From Streptomyces sp. A 4/2 (GTDB lineage: Bacteria; Actinomycetota; Actinomycetes; Streptomycetales; Streptomycetaceae), in NCBI RefSeq assembly GCF_940670765.1, contig NZ_CALNVW010000037.1:124001-188000 (forward strand): a stretch of DNA of 64,000 nt, read 5' to 3'. Position numbers and translations under genes: made by a program. The notes beneath the pieces are model-generated. The model was given only the letters and a program-made list of their open reading frames with translations, searched no databases and was not told the DNA's origin. Of this stretch, positions 26,251 through 34,384 are shown piece by piece (position 1 is the first letter of the stretch; every line of letters starts with the position of its first letter).

Positions 26251-26262
26251 GACAACGTTGTC
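26251..26262 (-). promoter_or_regulatory. LacI-type operator palindrome upstream of GH92 gene
   Basis: GACAACGTTGTC is a perfect 12-bp palindrome with a central CG, the usual form of a LacI-family operator. It is centred about 58 bases before the GTG start of the GH92 gene and, in that orientation, begins with TTGACA. No LacI gene is adjacent; the two in this window recognise a different motif. Confidence 0.6.
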
Positions 26263-26378
26263 AACGACCGTCAGGATGCTCCTCCTGGTGTTCGGGGGTG
26301 TCAAGGTTTCGGCACCGGGCGGTCCGGCCGCGCGCCCGGTGCGTTCCCGGCCTGGTCCCGACGGGACCCGACCGGGTC

Positions 26379-27506
26379 CTACAGGTCCAGCACCAGCCGC
26401 CCGCCGCGCGCCCGCGACACACAGATCAGCATCGAGTCGTCCCGCTCGGAGTCGGTCAGCAGCTCGTCGCGGTGGTCGATCTCGCCCTCCAGGACGCGCT
26501 GTTGGCACGTCCCGCAGAAGCCCTGTTCGCAGGAGTACGACACGTGCGGCAGCTCGGCGCGTACGGCGGCCAGGACCGTGGAGCCGGCCGCGACGGTGAC
26601 CGTCCGGCCCGAGCGGTGCAGTTCGACCTCGAAGCTGTCGGCGCCCCCGGCGACGGCGCCCGGCGTGAACCGTTCCAGGTGGAGTGCGGTGTCCGCGGGG
26701 AGGGCTTCGGCCACTGCCGTCAGCAGGCCTTCCGGGCCGCAGGAGTAGTACGCGGTCCGCCCGGCGTCCGTAGCCTCCTCGGCATGCCCGGTGTCCTCGG
26801 CGTCCTTGGTGTCCTCGGCATCCTTGGTGAAGTCCAGCTCGGGGAGGCCCTGTTCGTCCTGCGGGACCACCTCCACCCGGCCCCGGCCCCCGTCCAGCTT
26901 CCCGATCTCGTCCAGGAACGGCATCGACGCGCGCGTCCGCCCGCAGTACACCAGCCGCCACCGGGCGCCCGCGGCCTCGGCGGCCCGCAGCATCGGCAGC
27001 ACCGGGGTGATGCCGATGCCGCCCGCGACGAAGACGTACGACTCCGCGTCGACCAGCGGGAACCGGTTGCGCGGGCCGCGGATCTCCACCTCCTCGCCCT
27101 CGTGGAGCTGCTCGTGCACCTCGCGGGAGCCGCCCCTGCCGTCCTCGATCAGCCGGGTGGCGACGGTGTACGCACCCCGGTCGCCCGGGTCGCCGCAGAG
27201 CGAGTACTGCCGGACCAGCCCCGAGGGCAGCACCAGGTCCAGATGGGCGCCCGGTGTCCAGGCGGGCAGTTCGTCGCCGGACCCGCTCTCCAGCCTGAGC
27301 AGCACCACACCGTCCGCCGCGGCCACCCGTGCGGTGATCAGCAGCCGGTGGGTGAGGGTCCGGCGGCGGCCGTGGCCCGAGACCGGTGTCTCCAGGGCGG
27401 GCAGCGGCCAGAGCGGCGATGTGGCGATGCGCCGGTGCAGGGCCCGCTTGGCGAGCAGCGCGGCACCGGTGATCAGGACGACCGTGCGGATCCGGGGAAG
27501 TGCCAT
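26379..27506 (-). CDS. PDR/VanB-type ferredoxin-fused oxidoreductase
   Basis: The 375-residue protein is a phthalate-dioxygenase-reductase-type flavoprotein. After a hydrophobic N-terminus come the flavin-binding RQYSLCGDPGD, the NAD(P)-binding VFVAGGIGITPVL and a C-terminal plant-type [2Fe-2S] domain (CEQGFCGTC, final Cys in MLICVSRA). A Glu/Asp-rich low-complexity insert containing two TKDAED units lies at about residues 227-251, between the NAD domain and the ferredoxin. It should pass electrons to a partner oxygenase. The gene follows the PF10118-type hydrolase gene with a one-base gap, so the two probably work together. Confidence 0.9.
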   Translation of the reverse strand: MALPRIRTVVLITGAALLAKRALHRRIATSPLWPLPALETPVSGHGRRRTLTHRLLITARVAAADGVVLLRLESGSGDELPAWTPGAHLDLVLPSGLVRQYSLCGDPGDRGAYTVATRLIEDGRGGSREVHEQLHEGEEVEIRGPRNRFPLVDAESYVFVAGGIGITPVLPMLRAAEAAGARWRLVYCGRTRASMPFLDEIGKLDGGRGRVEVVPQDEQGLPELDFTKDAEDTKDAEDTGHAEEATDAGRTAYYSCGPEGLLTAVAEALPADTALHLERFTPGAVAGGADSFEVELHRSGRTVTVAAGSTVLAAVRAELPHVSYSCEQGFCGTCQQRVLEGEIDHRDELLTDSERDDSMLICVSRARGGRLVLDL

Positions 27507-27507
27507 C

Positions 27508-28404
27508 TCAGCGCGCCCCGTTCGCTGCGGGGGAAGCGGCCAGATACGCGACGGCCTGCGCCGTGCTGCCCTCCTGCGAGGGGTGGTACGTACGGCTCAG
27601 ATAGCTCGGCACCGAGCGGGCGATGGCCCCGGCCGTGGGCAGCAGCCCCTGGCGCCCGCGCTGCTGGTACGCCCGGAAGGTGGCCCTGCCGTCCACCAGC
27701 AGCGGGTCGTTCTCCATGAAGAACCGGACGCCCCGCTGCCACAGGAAGACGAGTGCGGAGAAGGCGGTCGCCCAGGTGCGGGCCCGGCGGCGGTATCCGC
27801 CGTCGACGTGCAGGAAGACCTCGAAGGCGACCGACCGGTGCTCGACCTCCTCCGCGCCGTGCCAGCGCAGCAGGTCCAGCATCACCGGGTCGGCCCCGCG
27901 CCGGTCCAGCGCCTCCGCGTTGAGCACCCAGTCGCCGAGGAACGCGGTGTAGTGCTCGATCGCCGCGATGGTCGCGACCCGCTCCCGCAGCCACCACTGG
28001 CTCGGTCGGCCCGGCGGCAGGGTCCGGTCACCGAGCAGCTTCTCGAAGAGCCAGTCGACCTGGGCGGTGTACGGGGTGGGGTCCAGGCCCTGGGCCTTGA
28101 GGTGGGGGAGTACGTCGTCGTGCGCCTGGGAGTGCATCGCCTCCTGCCCGATGAACCCGATGACGTCCTCGCGCAGCCGCTCGTCCCGGATCAGCGGAAG
28201 CACCTGCTTGTAGACGTGCACGAACCAGCGTTCGCCCGCCGGGAGCAGCAGATGCAGCACGTTGATCATGTGCGTGGTGAACGGATCGTCCGGCACCCAG
28301 TGCAGCGGGGTGTCCGCCCAGTCGAAGGAGACCTTGCGGGCCTTGAGCGCTATGTGCTCGGACGCCACCGGGGCAGGCCGCGCACCGGGCCGGGTATTAG
28401 ACAT
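27508..28404 (-). CDS. PF10118-type metal-dependent hydrolase (di-iron-like)
   Basis: The 298-residue protein matches the COG3687/PF10118 family, annotated as predicted metal-dependent hydrolase. Two E-x-x-H motifs are visible, EAMHSQAH and EEVEHRSV, which together resemble the metal ligands of ferritin-like di-iron oxygenases. FTTHMINVLHLLLPAGERWF is a family hallmark. It is first in an operon with a ferredoxin-type reductase, which fits an oxygenase better than a hydrolase. That role is inference. Confidence 0.87.
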   Translation of the reverse strand: MSNTRPGARPAPVASEHIALKARKVSFDWADTPLHWVPDDPFTTHMINVLHLLLPAGERWFVHVYKQVLPLIRDERLREDVIGFIGQEAMHSQAHDDVLPHLKAQGLDPTPYTAQVDWLFEKLLGDRTLPPGRPSQWWLRERVATIAAIEHYTAFLGDWVLNAEALDRRGADPVMLDLLRWHGAEEVEHRSVAFEVFLHVDGGYRRRARTWATAFSALVFLWQRGVRFFMENDPLLVDGRATFRAYQQRGRQGLLPTAGAIARSVPSYLSRTYHPSQEGSTAQAVAYLAASPAANGAR

Positions 28405-28534
28405 GGCGTCAATGTACCGACGGGTACGGCTGAGGAACAGGCCCCTGCACGCACTCCCTCGACTGCGAACACTCCCTCGACGGCGCCCCGACCGCAGCGG
28501 CAGCCCGGCCCCGAGGGCCCCTCGGCGGGCGCGC

Positions 28535-30460
28535 TCACCGCAGGCTGGTGACCCGCGTCCCGTCCACGAGCCGCCCGCTCAGCTGCGCCTGCGCGCCCTG
28601 CTTCGCCGGTACGGCGAGCAGCCTGCCCACCGTGCTGCCGGTCGCCTCGCCCGTCGTGGCCAGCGAGGTGATCTGCCGGCTGCCCGCGGCCAGTACGTAC
28701 CAGTGCCCGCCCCGTGACTTCCACAGCACGCCCGCCAGGGCCCGCGGCTGCCGGGTGCCGCACGCCGGGGAGTCCTCCGCGCGGGCCACCACCGCACCCG
28801 GCGCCGACGGTTTGCCGCCGGGAGTCAGGAATTCCGCGAGCACCCGGCTGCCGGTGCCCCGCCAGGTCTCCGCGCGGGTGCACAGCCAGGCCGCGCCGCC
28901 GTTGGCCTCGGGGAGCTGCTGGGTCGCGAACTGCCAGGAGTTCACGGCACGTACGCCGTGCGAGCGCACCGCGGGCAGCAGACAGGCCGTGTGCGCCCAG
29001 CTCGCCCGGTCCGCCGCCCCGGTGACATCGTGCGGCCTGCCCGGGGGACCCGACACCAGCCGGGCCGGGGTCAGTTCACCGAGGTCCGTCACCAGGTGCT
29101 TCCCCGCGCCGTCCTGCATCGTCAGCGCGTTCCACGAGGCGCAGCTACGGCTCGTGTCCGGGCTGCGCACCGGGTCGGTGACCCCGTCCGCGGTCCGCCG
29201 CAGAGGCAGCGTGACACCCTTCGGGGTGAGCAGATCCCGTACGTCCACGTTCCGTACCCACGGGGCCGTCAGATAGCGGACGTTGCCGTCCGTACGGCCG
29301 ACGACCAGCGCGTCCGACGCGGCCTCGTCCGCGCCGTCCACCCGGGCGAAGTCGAGCGCGGCAGCGGCGCCGCCGTCCTTCGACTCGGCGTACCGCACCA
29401 CCCGCAGTCCGTCGTAGAACAGCACCACGACGGCATCGTCCACCGTGCCCGCGTACAGCAGCTGGGGCGCGCCCATCGGAGGTCCGGCGGGGGTCCCCGG
29501 GGTCGCCGAGACCTGTACGGTGTCGCCCGGCCGGGCCCAGACGGCGAGCGCGCGGCGCAGCAGCGCCGTGTCACCGGCCCGGTCGCCGCGGGTGGGCCAC
29601 GCGGAGAAGTCGATACGCGCCGACGTCTTCCACGCGAAGGCCGCCACCCGCCCCAACCTGGCCGGTTGCAGGGCCTGTTCGGAGACGGCGTTACGGGCGT
29701 ACGACGGCCCTGCCGCCCCGTCGCCGCCCAGACCGCCGTCCGGCAGGGCCAGCAGGGCCCCGCACACCACGACCGCCGCCGTCGCGGCGAGCGCCGCACG
29801 GGTGCGCCGCCTGCGCCGGACCAGATCGGTCGGCCTCGCCTGGAGCGCGCAGGGGTCGAACTCGGCGGACGCCAGCAGTTCGAACTGCGCGCCGGCCCCG
29901 GCCGCCCGCGCCAGCGCGGCCTTCGGGTCCGCGACGCCCGCGGCCCTGAGGGCCCTGAGCACTTCCCCGTCGTCGAGCCGCTCAAGACCGCGCAGCACAT
30001 AGGCGGCGCGCGCGGGCCCGGACAGCCCGGACAGCCGTTGCTCCAGGGCGAGTTCATCGGCGCCGCCGCAGCGCGGGAAGAGCCGCAGTCCCCAGACCAG
30101 GGGCAGCACGGGCGGCAGCTGGGCGCGCTTGGGCCACGCCGTCCACCGCCGCGGGGCCGCGGCTTCCAGCGCGGCTGTGAGCACCCGCCCGCGCAGATAC
30201 ACGTATCCGGGGTCGCGGCCGTCGGCGCGGCGCGGCGGCGGGACGCAATCGTCGCCCGCCACGCGCCCGCGCGGCAGGGAGCGCTGGGCGAGGGAGTGCG
30301 CGGTCAGTGCCCGGCGGTGGCGGCCGAGTGAGGGCGGCAGAACGAGATACGCCAGCCGGACGAGCCGTGGATAGTGCTCGACGAGCGCGGCCTCGGCCTG
30401 CTCGGCGTCGACGGAGGCGGACCGGGGCGCGTGACGGGGGGCGACATCCTGTGGCTGCAC
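28535..30460 (-). CDS. Large hypothetical protein: sigma-like N-terminus, one TM, extracytoplasmic C-terminus
   Basis: The ~641-residue protein is not assigned to a named family. The N-terminal ~200 residues (ALVEHYPRLVRLAYLVLPPS, then LSGLSGPARAAYVLRGLE and LDDGEVLRALRAAGV) look like a degenerate ECF sigma-factor layout. A basic stretch (DLVRRRRRTRAAL) and one transmembrane helix (ALAATAAVVVCGALLALP) follow at about residues 225-245. The remaining ~400 residues should lie outside the cell. They contain several cysteines (SRSCASW, HTACLLP, AWLCTRAE, SPACGTR). The GTG start at 30460 is uncertain; the frame is open to 30568. No partner gene suggests a role. Confidence 0.65.
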   Translation of the reverse strand: MQPQDVAPRHAPRSASVDAEQAEAALVEHYPRLVRLAYLVLPPSLGRHRRALTAHSLAQRSLPRGRVAGDDCVPPPRRADGRDPGYVYLRGRVLTAALEAAAPRRWTAWPKRAQLPPVLPLVWGLRLFPRCGGADELALEQRLSGLSGPARAAYVLRGLERLDDGEVLRALRAAGVADPKAALARAAGAGAQFELLASAEFDPCALQARPTDLVRRRRRTRAALAATAAVVVCGALLALPDGGLGGDGAAGPSYARNAVSEQALQPARLGRVAAFAWKTSARIDFSAWPTRGDRAGDTALLRRALAVWARPGDTVQVSATPGTPAGPPMGAPQLLYAGTVDDAVVVLFYDGLRVVRYAESKDGGAAAALDFARVDGADEAASDALVVGRTDGNVRYLTAPWVRNVDVRDLLTPKGVTLPLRRTADGVTDPVRSPDTSRSCASWNALTMQDGAGKHLVTDLGELTPARLVSGPPGRPHDVTGAADRASWAHTACLLPAVRSHGVRAVNSWQFATQQLPEANGGAAWLCTRAETWRGTGSRVLAEFLTPGGKPSAPGAVVARAEDSPACGTRQPRALAGVLWKSRGGHWYVLAAGSRQITSLATTGEATGSTVGRLLAVPAKQGAQAQLSGRLVDGTRVTSLR

Positions 30461-30667
30461 GTTCAGCAGAACGAGCGGACGGGGGGATTGGTCACCCGCC
30501 GGGCCGCTCCTGCGGCCCCCCGCCGCTCTTCCGCCGGGCCGTTCCACCGGTGCTGCTCCGGCGCGCACCGGGCACCCGGAGCGTGTGCCGCTCCGGGCGC
30601 CCGTGCGCCGGTCACCGAGAGGTCGCCCACCCCTCGGGAGGTTGCTCCGATACGGTCTGCCGACCGG

Positions 30668-33600
30668 TCAACTCACCTTCCATGCACTGAAGTTCACGGT
30701 GCCACGCACATCGCCGCCCCCGTTCGTGGCGCTCATGAAGATTCCCGCGTCCTGAACGGCGGCGCTGTCCGGCACGGTGACGGTGGCGACCGTCCGCCAG
30801 CTCTTCCCGCCGTCCGTCGAACAGGCGCCCGTGTACTCCCCGTCGGCGCGCGAGAGCCGCAGCAGCACCGGCGCCACGATGCCGGTGAGGCGCTTGTAGG
30901 TGTCCAGCGTCCCGTCGCCGTTCGTGTCGTACGACAGCACCACACCCTGACCGGGGGTGACCGCCAGATTGAGGAAGCCCGCCGATCCGGGGGTGGCCAG
31001 GCTGTTGCGTACGACGAGCCCGCACCGGGCCCAGCTCCCGGTGTTGTCCTGGGAGTCGACCCGTACGGTCACGCTCTTCCCGTCCGCCATCGCCCCGGCG
31101 CGGAAGGCCGTGCCGAACTCCGTGGTGCCCTTCCACAGGTCCTGCCCACCGCCGTTGACGGCCAGCCGCTCGCCGAGCTGCCCGAACACGGCCGCGTTGC
31201 TGGTGAAGGTCCGCCAGACCGGGTCCAGCGGGGCCGCCACGTACACCGCGCTCTGCTGCCGGATCCCCACCGGGGTCCCGCCGCGCGGTCCGAACCGGGT
31301 GAGCAGGGTGTACGGCATCGGGCGCAGCGGGGTCGTCAGCGGCTCGGACGGGGCCGTCACCCGCCAGGAGACCGAGCCGGTGCCGCCGGGCGGAACGCTT
31401 TCCAGGGAGTCGGCGCTCTTCAGCAGGGAGTCCAGACCGGTCAGCGTGAAGTCGACGCGGCCGGTCGCACGCAGCCCGTTCAGATTGCGGAAGCCCGCGG
31501 TGACCGTGCCCGTGCTGCCCGGGGAGAAGACGACGGGGTCGGCCGAGACGGTGGCGCTGCCCTGGTACGGGGCGGCGGCGAGGGTGTCGTGCACCTGCTG
31601 CGCCGTGCGGTGGGCGTCGCCCGTGGCCCGTACCGGATAGGACTCGGTCCGGTGGGTCCAGCTCTCCTCGCCCGGGTACCAGTCGAAGGACTTGGCGGCC
31701 CTGCCCTCGGTCAGGGCGGCCGTCAGCTCGTCCAGGTACGCCTGCCACTGCGGCAGATGGACGTCGCTCAGCAGTCCGTGCCAGTCGCGGTTGGCGTAGT
31801 TGCTGAGGTGGTCGGCGGCGGTGCGGTCGGCCCAGGTGGTGAGCAGGGTGCGGGCCGTCCACTCCAGGTGCCCCGCCTCGGCCGGGGCGGTGGCGAAGCG
31901 CTTGGCCTCCTCCAGCCAGGGGCCGAGCAGGAACGCGGAGTGGCAGCCCGCCATGGTGTCGGCGAGCCGCATCAGCTTCAGCCAGAGGGCGGCGAGCGCG
32001 CGGAAGGTGTCCGTGTCCTTGTTCGCGTAGGCGGCGCGCAACTGCGGCAGCAGGATCCGGCCCCGGTCGGCGAGCGCCTGTCTGGCCAGATCGGTGAGGT
32101 CGTAGCGGTACGCGTCCGAGCCGCGCAGCGAGGCGCCCACACCCAGCAGCGCGGCGAACGCGGTGTCGAACCGGGCGGTGTCGAAGGCGTCGTGGACGGA
32201 CCCGTTGACGTTGGGACGGCGGGAGAAGAGCGAGTCGACGGGGCGGCCGTCGGTGGTGGTCAGCTGGTACGCGGTGGTGGTCAGCGCGGCGAAGGCCGCC
32301 TTCGCCTGACGGTCGTCGCCGCCGTAGCGCACCGTGGAGTACCGGCTGAACCACCCGGCCCTGTCGATCTTCTCGGTACGCCAGGCGAGTTCGCTGAACA
32401 GCTCGAAGGCCGCGGGGTCCCGCTCGGCGGCCTCCGGCATGTACGCGGTGCCGACGAGCGCGCTGTCGGGCTTGTCGCGCCAGGCCGTGAACCTCTCCGT
32501 CCAGCGGTCGGTGTCGGCGCCGATCGTCGTACGGCCGCCGAAGTTGGGGATGGTGCCGAAGGCGTAGGGAGCCCCGCCCCAGTCCTTCTCGCGGTCGGTG
32601 ACGGTGTCGATGTCGGAGAGTCCGTCGACGATCAGGATCCGGTCGGTGTCGATCGCCTGGAGCACCTCGGGGCGCGGATTGCGCCCCCAGCCGAGGATCA
32701 CCCAGGTGGCGTCCGGGTGCGCGGCGCGCAGGGAGGTCTCGACGGCGCGCGCGGCGTCGGTGACGGGCACGTCGCCCGGGGTGCCGCCCTCGTGGAGCAG
32801 GTCCATCTTGAAGTGTGCGGCCTGGCCGAAGAGTTCGGACTGGTGCCGGTAGAACGCGGCGGCCATCGCGCCGAACGCCTTGGTCCGCGGGTCGAGCCAG
32901 TCGGGGCGCCGCAGTCCGTTCCAGCTGCCCTGCGGGACGACCCGGGCGCCGGAATTCCGGTCGGCGAACCCGTCGGGGACGGTCCCGAAGTAGCCGGGGA
33001 ACACCGGGTGCATGCCCAGTTCGCGCAGCCGGTCGGCGATCTTCCTGCCCAGCGCAGCGCGGGCGGCGATGAGCGCGGTGGAGAGCGGGCCGCCGTACCC
33101 GCTCATGTTCTGGAGCAGCCACCAGGGCTGGTGGGAGGGGGCGGGCAACCAGGTCCTGGCCTCGGTGTCGGAGTACCCGAAGTCCTGGAGCAGCCGGTGG
33201 TAGACGGCCTCCTGACCGGCGGTGACGAGCACTTCGTTGCAGCCGTGCAGGGCGAGGACGTCGAGGGTCCGCTCCCAGTGGGCCCAGTCGGCGTACGGGG
33301 CGGTGTAGCCGTCGTGGGTGTCGTTGAAGGCGAAGCGGTGCGGGACGGTCGCCGACTGCTCCACCGCCTTGCCGGGGGCGGGCAGCCGCTGCGGGAGGGC
33401 GAGCTGGGAGCTGTTCCAGGAGATGTGCGCCCGGCAGACGTACTTGAGGTACCAGTGGACTCCGGTCAGCGCGACGGCCGGGCCGGTGGCGGCGACCTCG
33501 ATACGGCCGGCGGAGCCGGTGACCCGGAACCGCTCCTTGCCGGTGAGGAGCGTGAGGTGGAACTGGTCGGCGTGGTGGGGCAGTAGACGCCGCAGGGCGG

Positions 33601-33769
33601 CGCGGGCCGGGCCGGAGTCGAGCGGGGCCGGTTCGGCGGGGGAGAGGTGCGCGACGGGGGAGGCGGGTGTGCTTCCGGCTGCGACGGCGGGGGTGTGGCC
33701 GCCGAGCGCCGCTCCGGTCCCGATCGCCCCCGCGGTGCTCAGCAGCGTACGTCTCGACAGCTCAGGCAT
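30668..33769 (-). CDS. Secreted GH89 alpha-N-acetylglucosaminidase
   Basis: The 1033-residue enzyme has a Tat-like leader (SRRTLLSTAGAIGTGAALGG). A GH89 (NAGLU) N-terminal and catalytic domain follows: WYLKYVCRAHISW, PHRFAFNDTHDGYTAPYADW, LHGCNEVLVTAGQEAVYH, GHKMD-type FKMDLLHEGGTPGD and WVILGWGRNPRPEVL. The C-terminal ~280 residues form an NPCBM-associated-type beta domain and a concanavalin-like DUF1349-type domain, likely for substrate binding. GH89 removes terminal alpha-GlcNAc, as on heparan sulfate or mucin glycans. GAGGAG sits five bases before the ATG at 33769, which decides the start over a GTG six bases upstream. Confidence 0.92.
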   Translation of the reverse strand: MPELSRRTLLSTAGAIGTGAALGGHTPAVAAGSTPASPVAHLSPAEPAPLDSGPARAALRRLLPHHADQFHLTLLTGKERFRVTGSAGRIEVAATGPAVALTGVHWYLKYVCRAHISWNSSQLALPQRLPAPGKAVEQSATVPHRFAFNDTHDGYTAPYADWAHWERTLDVLALHGCNEVLVTAGQEAVYHRLLQDFGYSDTEARTWLPAPSHQPWWLLQNMSGYGGPLSTALIAARAALGRKIADRLRELGMHPVFPGYFGTVPDGFADRNSGARVVPQGSWNGLRRPDWLDPRTKAFGAMAAAFYRHQSELFGQAAHFKMDLLHEGGTPGDVPVTDAARAVETSLRAAHPDATWVILGWGRNPRPEVLQAIDTDRILIVDGLSDIDTVTDREKDWGGAPYAFGTIPNFGGRTTIGADTDRWTERFTAWRDKPDSALVGTAYMPEAAERDPAAFELFSELAWRTEKIDRAGWFSRYSTVRYGGDDRQAKAAFAALTTTAYQLTTTDGRPVDSLFSRRPNVNGSVHDAFDTARFDTAFAALLGVGASLRGSDAYRYDLTDLARQALADRGRILLPQLRAAYANKDTDTFRALAALWLKLMRLADTMAGCHSAFLLGPWLEEAKRFATAPAEAGHLEWTARTLLTTWADRTAADHLSNYANRDWHGLLSDVHLPQWQAYLDELTAALTEGRAAKSFDWYPGEESWTHRTESYPVRATGDAHRTAQQVHDTLAAAPYQGSATVSADPVVFSPGSTGTVTAGFRNLNGLRATGRVDFTLTGLDSLLKSADSLESVPPGGTGSVSWRVTAPSEPLTTPLRPMPYTLLTRFGPRGGTPVGIRQQSAVYVAAPLDPVWRTFTSNAAVFGQLGERLAVNGGGQDLWKGTTEFGTAFRAGAMADGKSVTVRVDSQDNTGSWARCGLVVRNSLATPGSAGFLNLAVTPGQGVVLSYDTNGDGTLDTYKRLTGIVAPVLLRLSRADGEYTGACSTDGGKSWRTVATVTVPDSAAVQDAGIFMSATNGGGDVRGTVNFSAWKVS

Positions 33770-33839
33770 GGGCACTCCTCGTGTGGCTCGTCAGGTGGTC
33801 CGTAACCGCTGGTGACTGCGCGTGCGACGACAGGTGCAT

Positions 33840-34138
33840 GCGCTGCGCACGTTAATGACGAGGAGGGGGTGGAGCAATGGGGCGCACCGGCAGACGATCA
33901 AGTGCGGGACGATCAGAGGATTGGCGTCCTGCGGAGATGGGTATCCGATCCGGCTCCGGGAAGGTTGACTGCCTTCGTTTCGCCTGATTTTGACCACTGT
34001 CCGGAACGAAACATGCAATGCGCATATGCGCCGAGTGATCTGCATTACATTGACGGCATCTCAACTGCCGGGATTCAATTTATCCATCGGAGTCATATAT
34101 TTGACTCGGTCAGTTCACCGTTAACCGGAGGTGCTGTC
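33840..34138 (+). promoter_or_regulatory. AT-rich leader/promoter region of the RiPP precursor gene
   Basis: The region lies between the divergent GH89 gene and the precursor peptide. The last 120 bases (34021-34140) are only about 48% G+C, against roughly 70% or more in neighbouring genes. A possible promoter is TTGACG (34050-34055) with an 18-base spacer to TTCAAT (34074-34079). A second TTGACT at 34101 has no -10 at correct spacing. The ribosome site GGAGG (34127-34131) is seven bases before the ATG. The promoter call is tentative. Confidence 0.45.
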
Positions 34139-34219
34139 ATGAAGCTCATTCATTCCCTCAAGAATAAGATCCGGCCCGAGAAGAACCTGAAGTCCTACGC
34201 TTGGTACATCTGGTACTGA
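34139..34219 (+). CDS. Tryptorubin-type atropopeptide precursor (core AWYIWY)
   Basis: This 26-residue peptide gene has a strong GGAGG ribosome site. The first 20 residues (MKLIHSLKNKIRPEKNLKSY) form a basic leader. The last six, AWYIWY, match exactly the sequence of tryptorubin A, the founding atropopeptide, whose Trp and Tyr side chains are cross-linked by one cytochrome P450. A P450 gene follows 165 bases downstream, as in the described clusters (precursor and P450 were, as I recall, called TrpA and TrpB). No methyltransferase or transporter is present. The core match is seen directly; the product is inferred from it. Confidence 0.93.
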   Translation: MKLIHSLKNKIRPEKNLKSYAWYIWY

Positions 34220-34384
34220 GCAGGCGTTCGGCCGCCTGGACGAGTGCAGGTCTCCGGTGTTGCCCACGGGGCGTTCCCTGGTGATAACACGGCTTTGACC
34301 TGGTAGTTCGTATTCTGGTCGATGTCCGGCGGGGCCGTTCACCGGTCCTGCCGGGCGCAGGCCTCCTGCCCTTGGAGATTTCCC

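Noticed and set aside
30374..33586. A long rightward frame opposite the GH89 gene
   Set aside because: Same reason: Gly/Val/Arg-rich shadow with no recognisable domain.
33878..33988. Small rightward ORF with a GAGGAGGGGG run before its ATG
   Set aside because: About 36 codons with no similarity or RiPP-like core; the ribosome-like run is common in GC-rich leaders.
34101..34128. TTGACT ... TTAACC as promoter of the precursor gene
   Set aside because: The spacer is only about 14 bases and a start here would leave almost no leader before the ribosome site.
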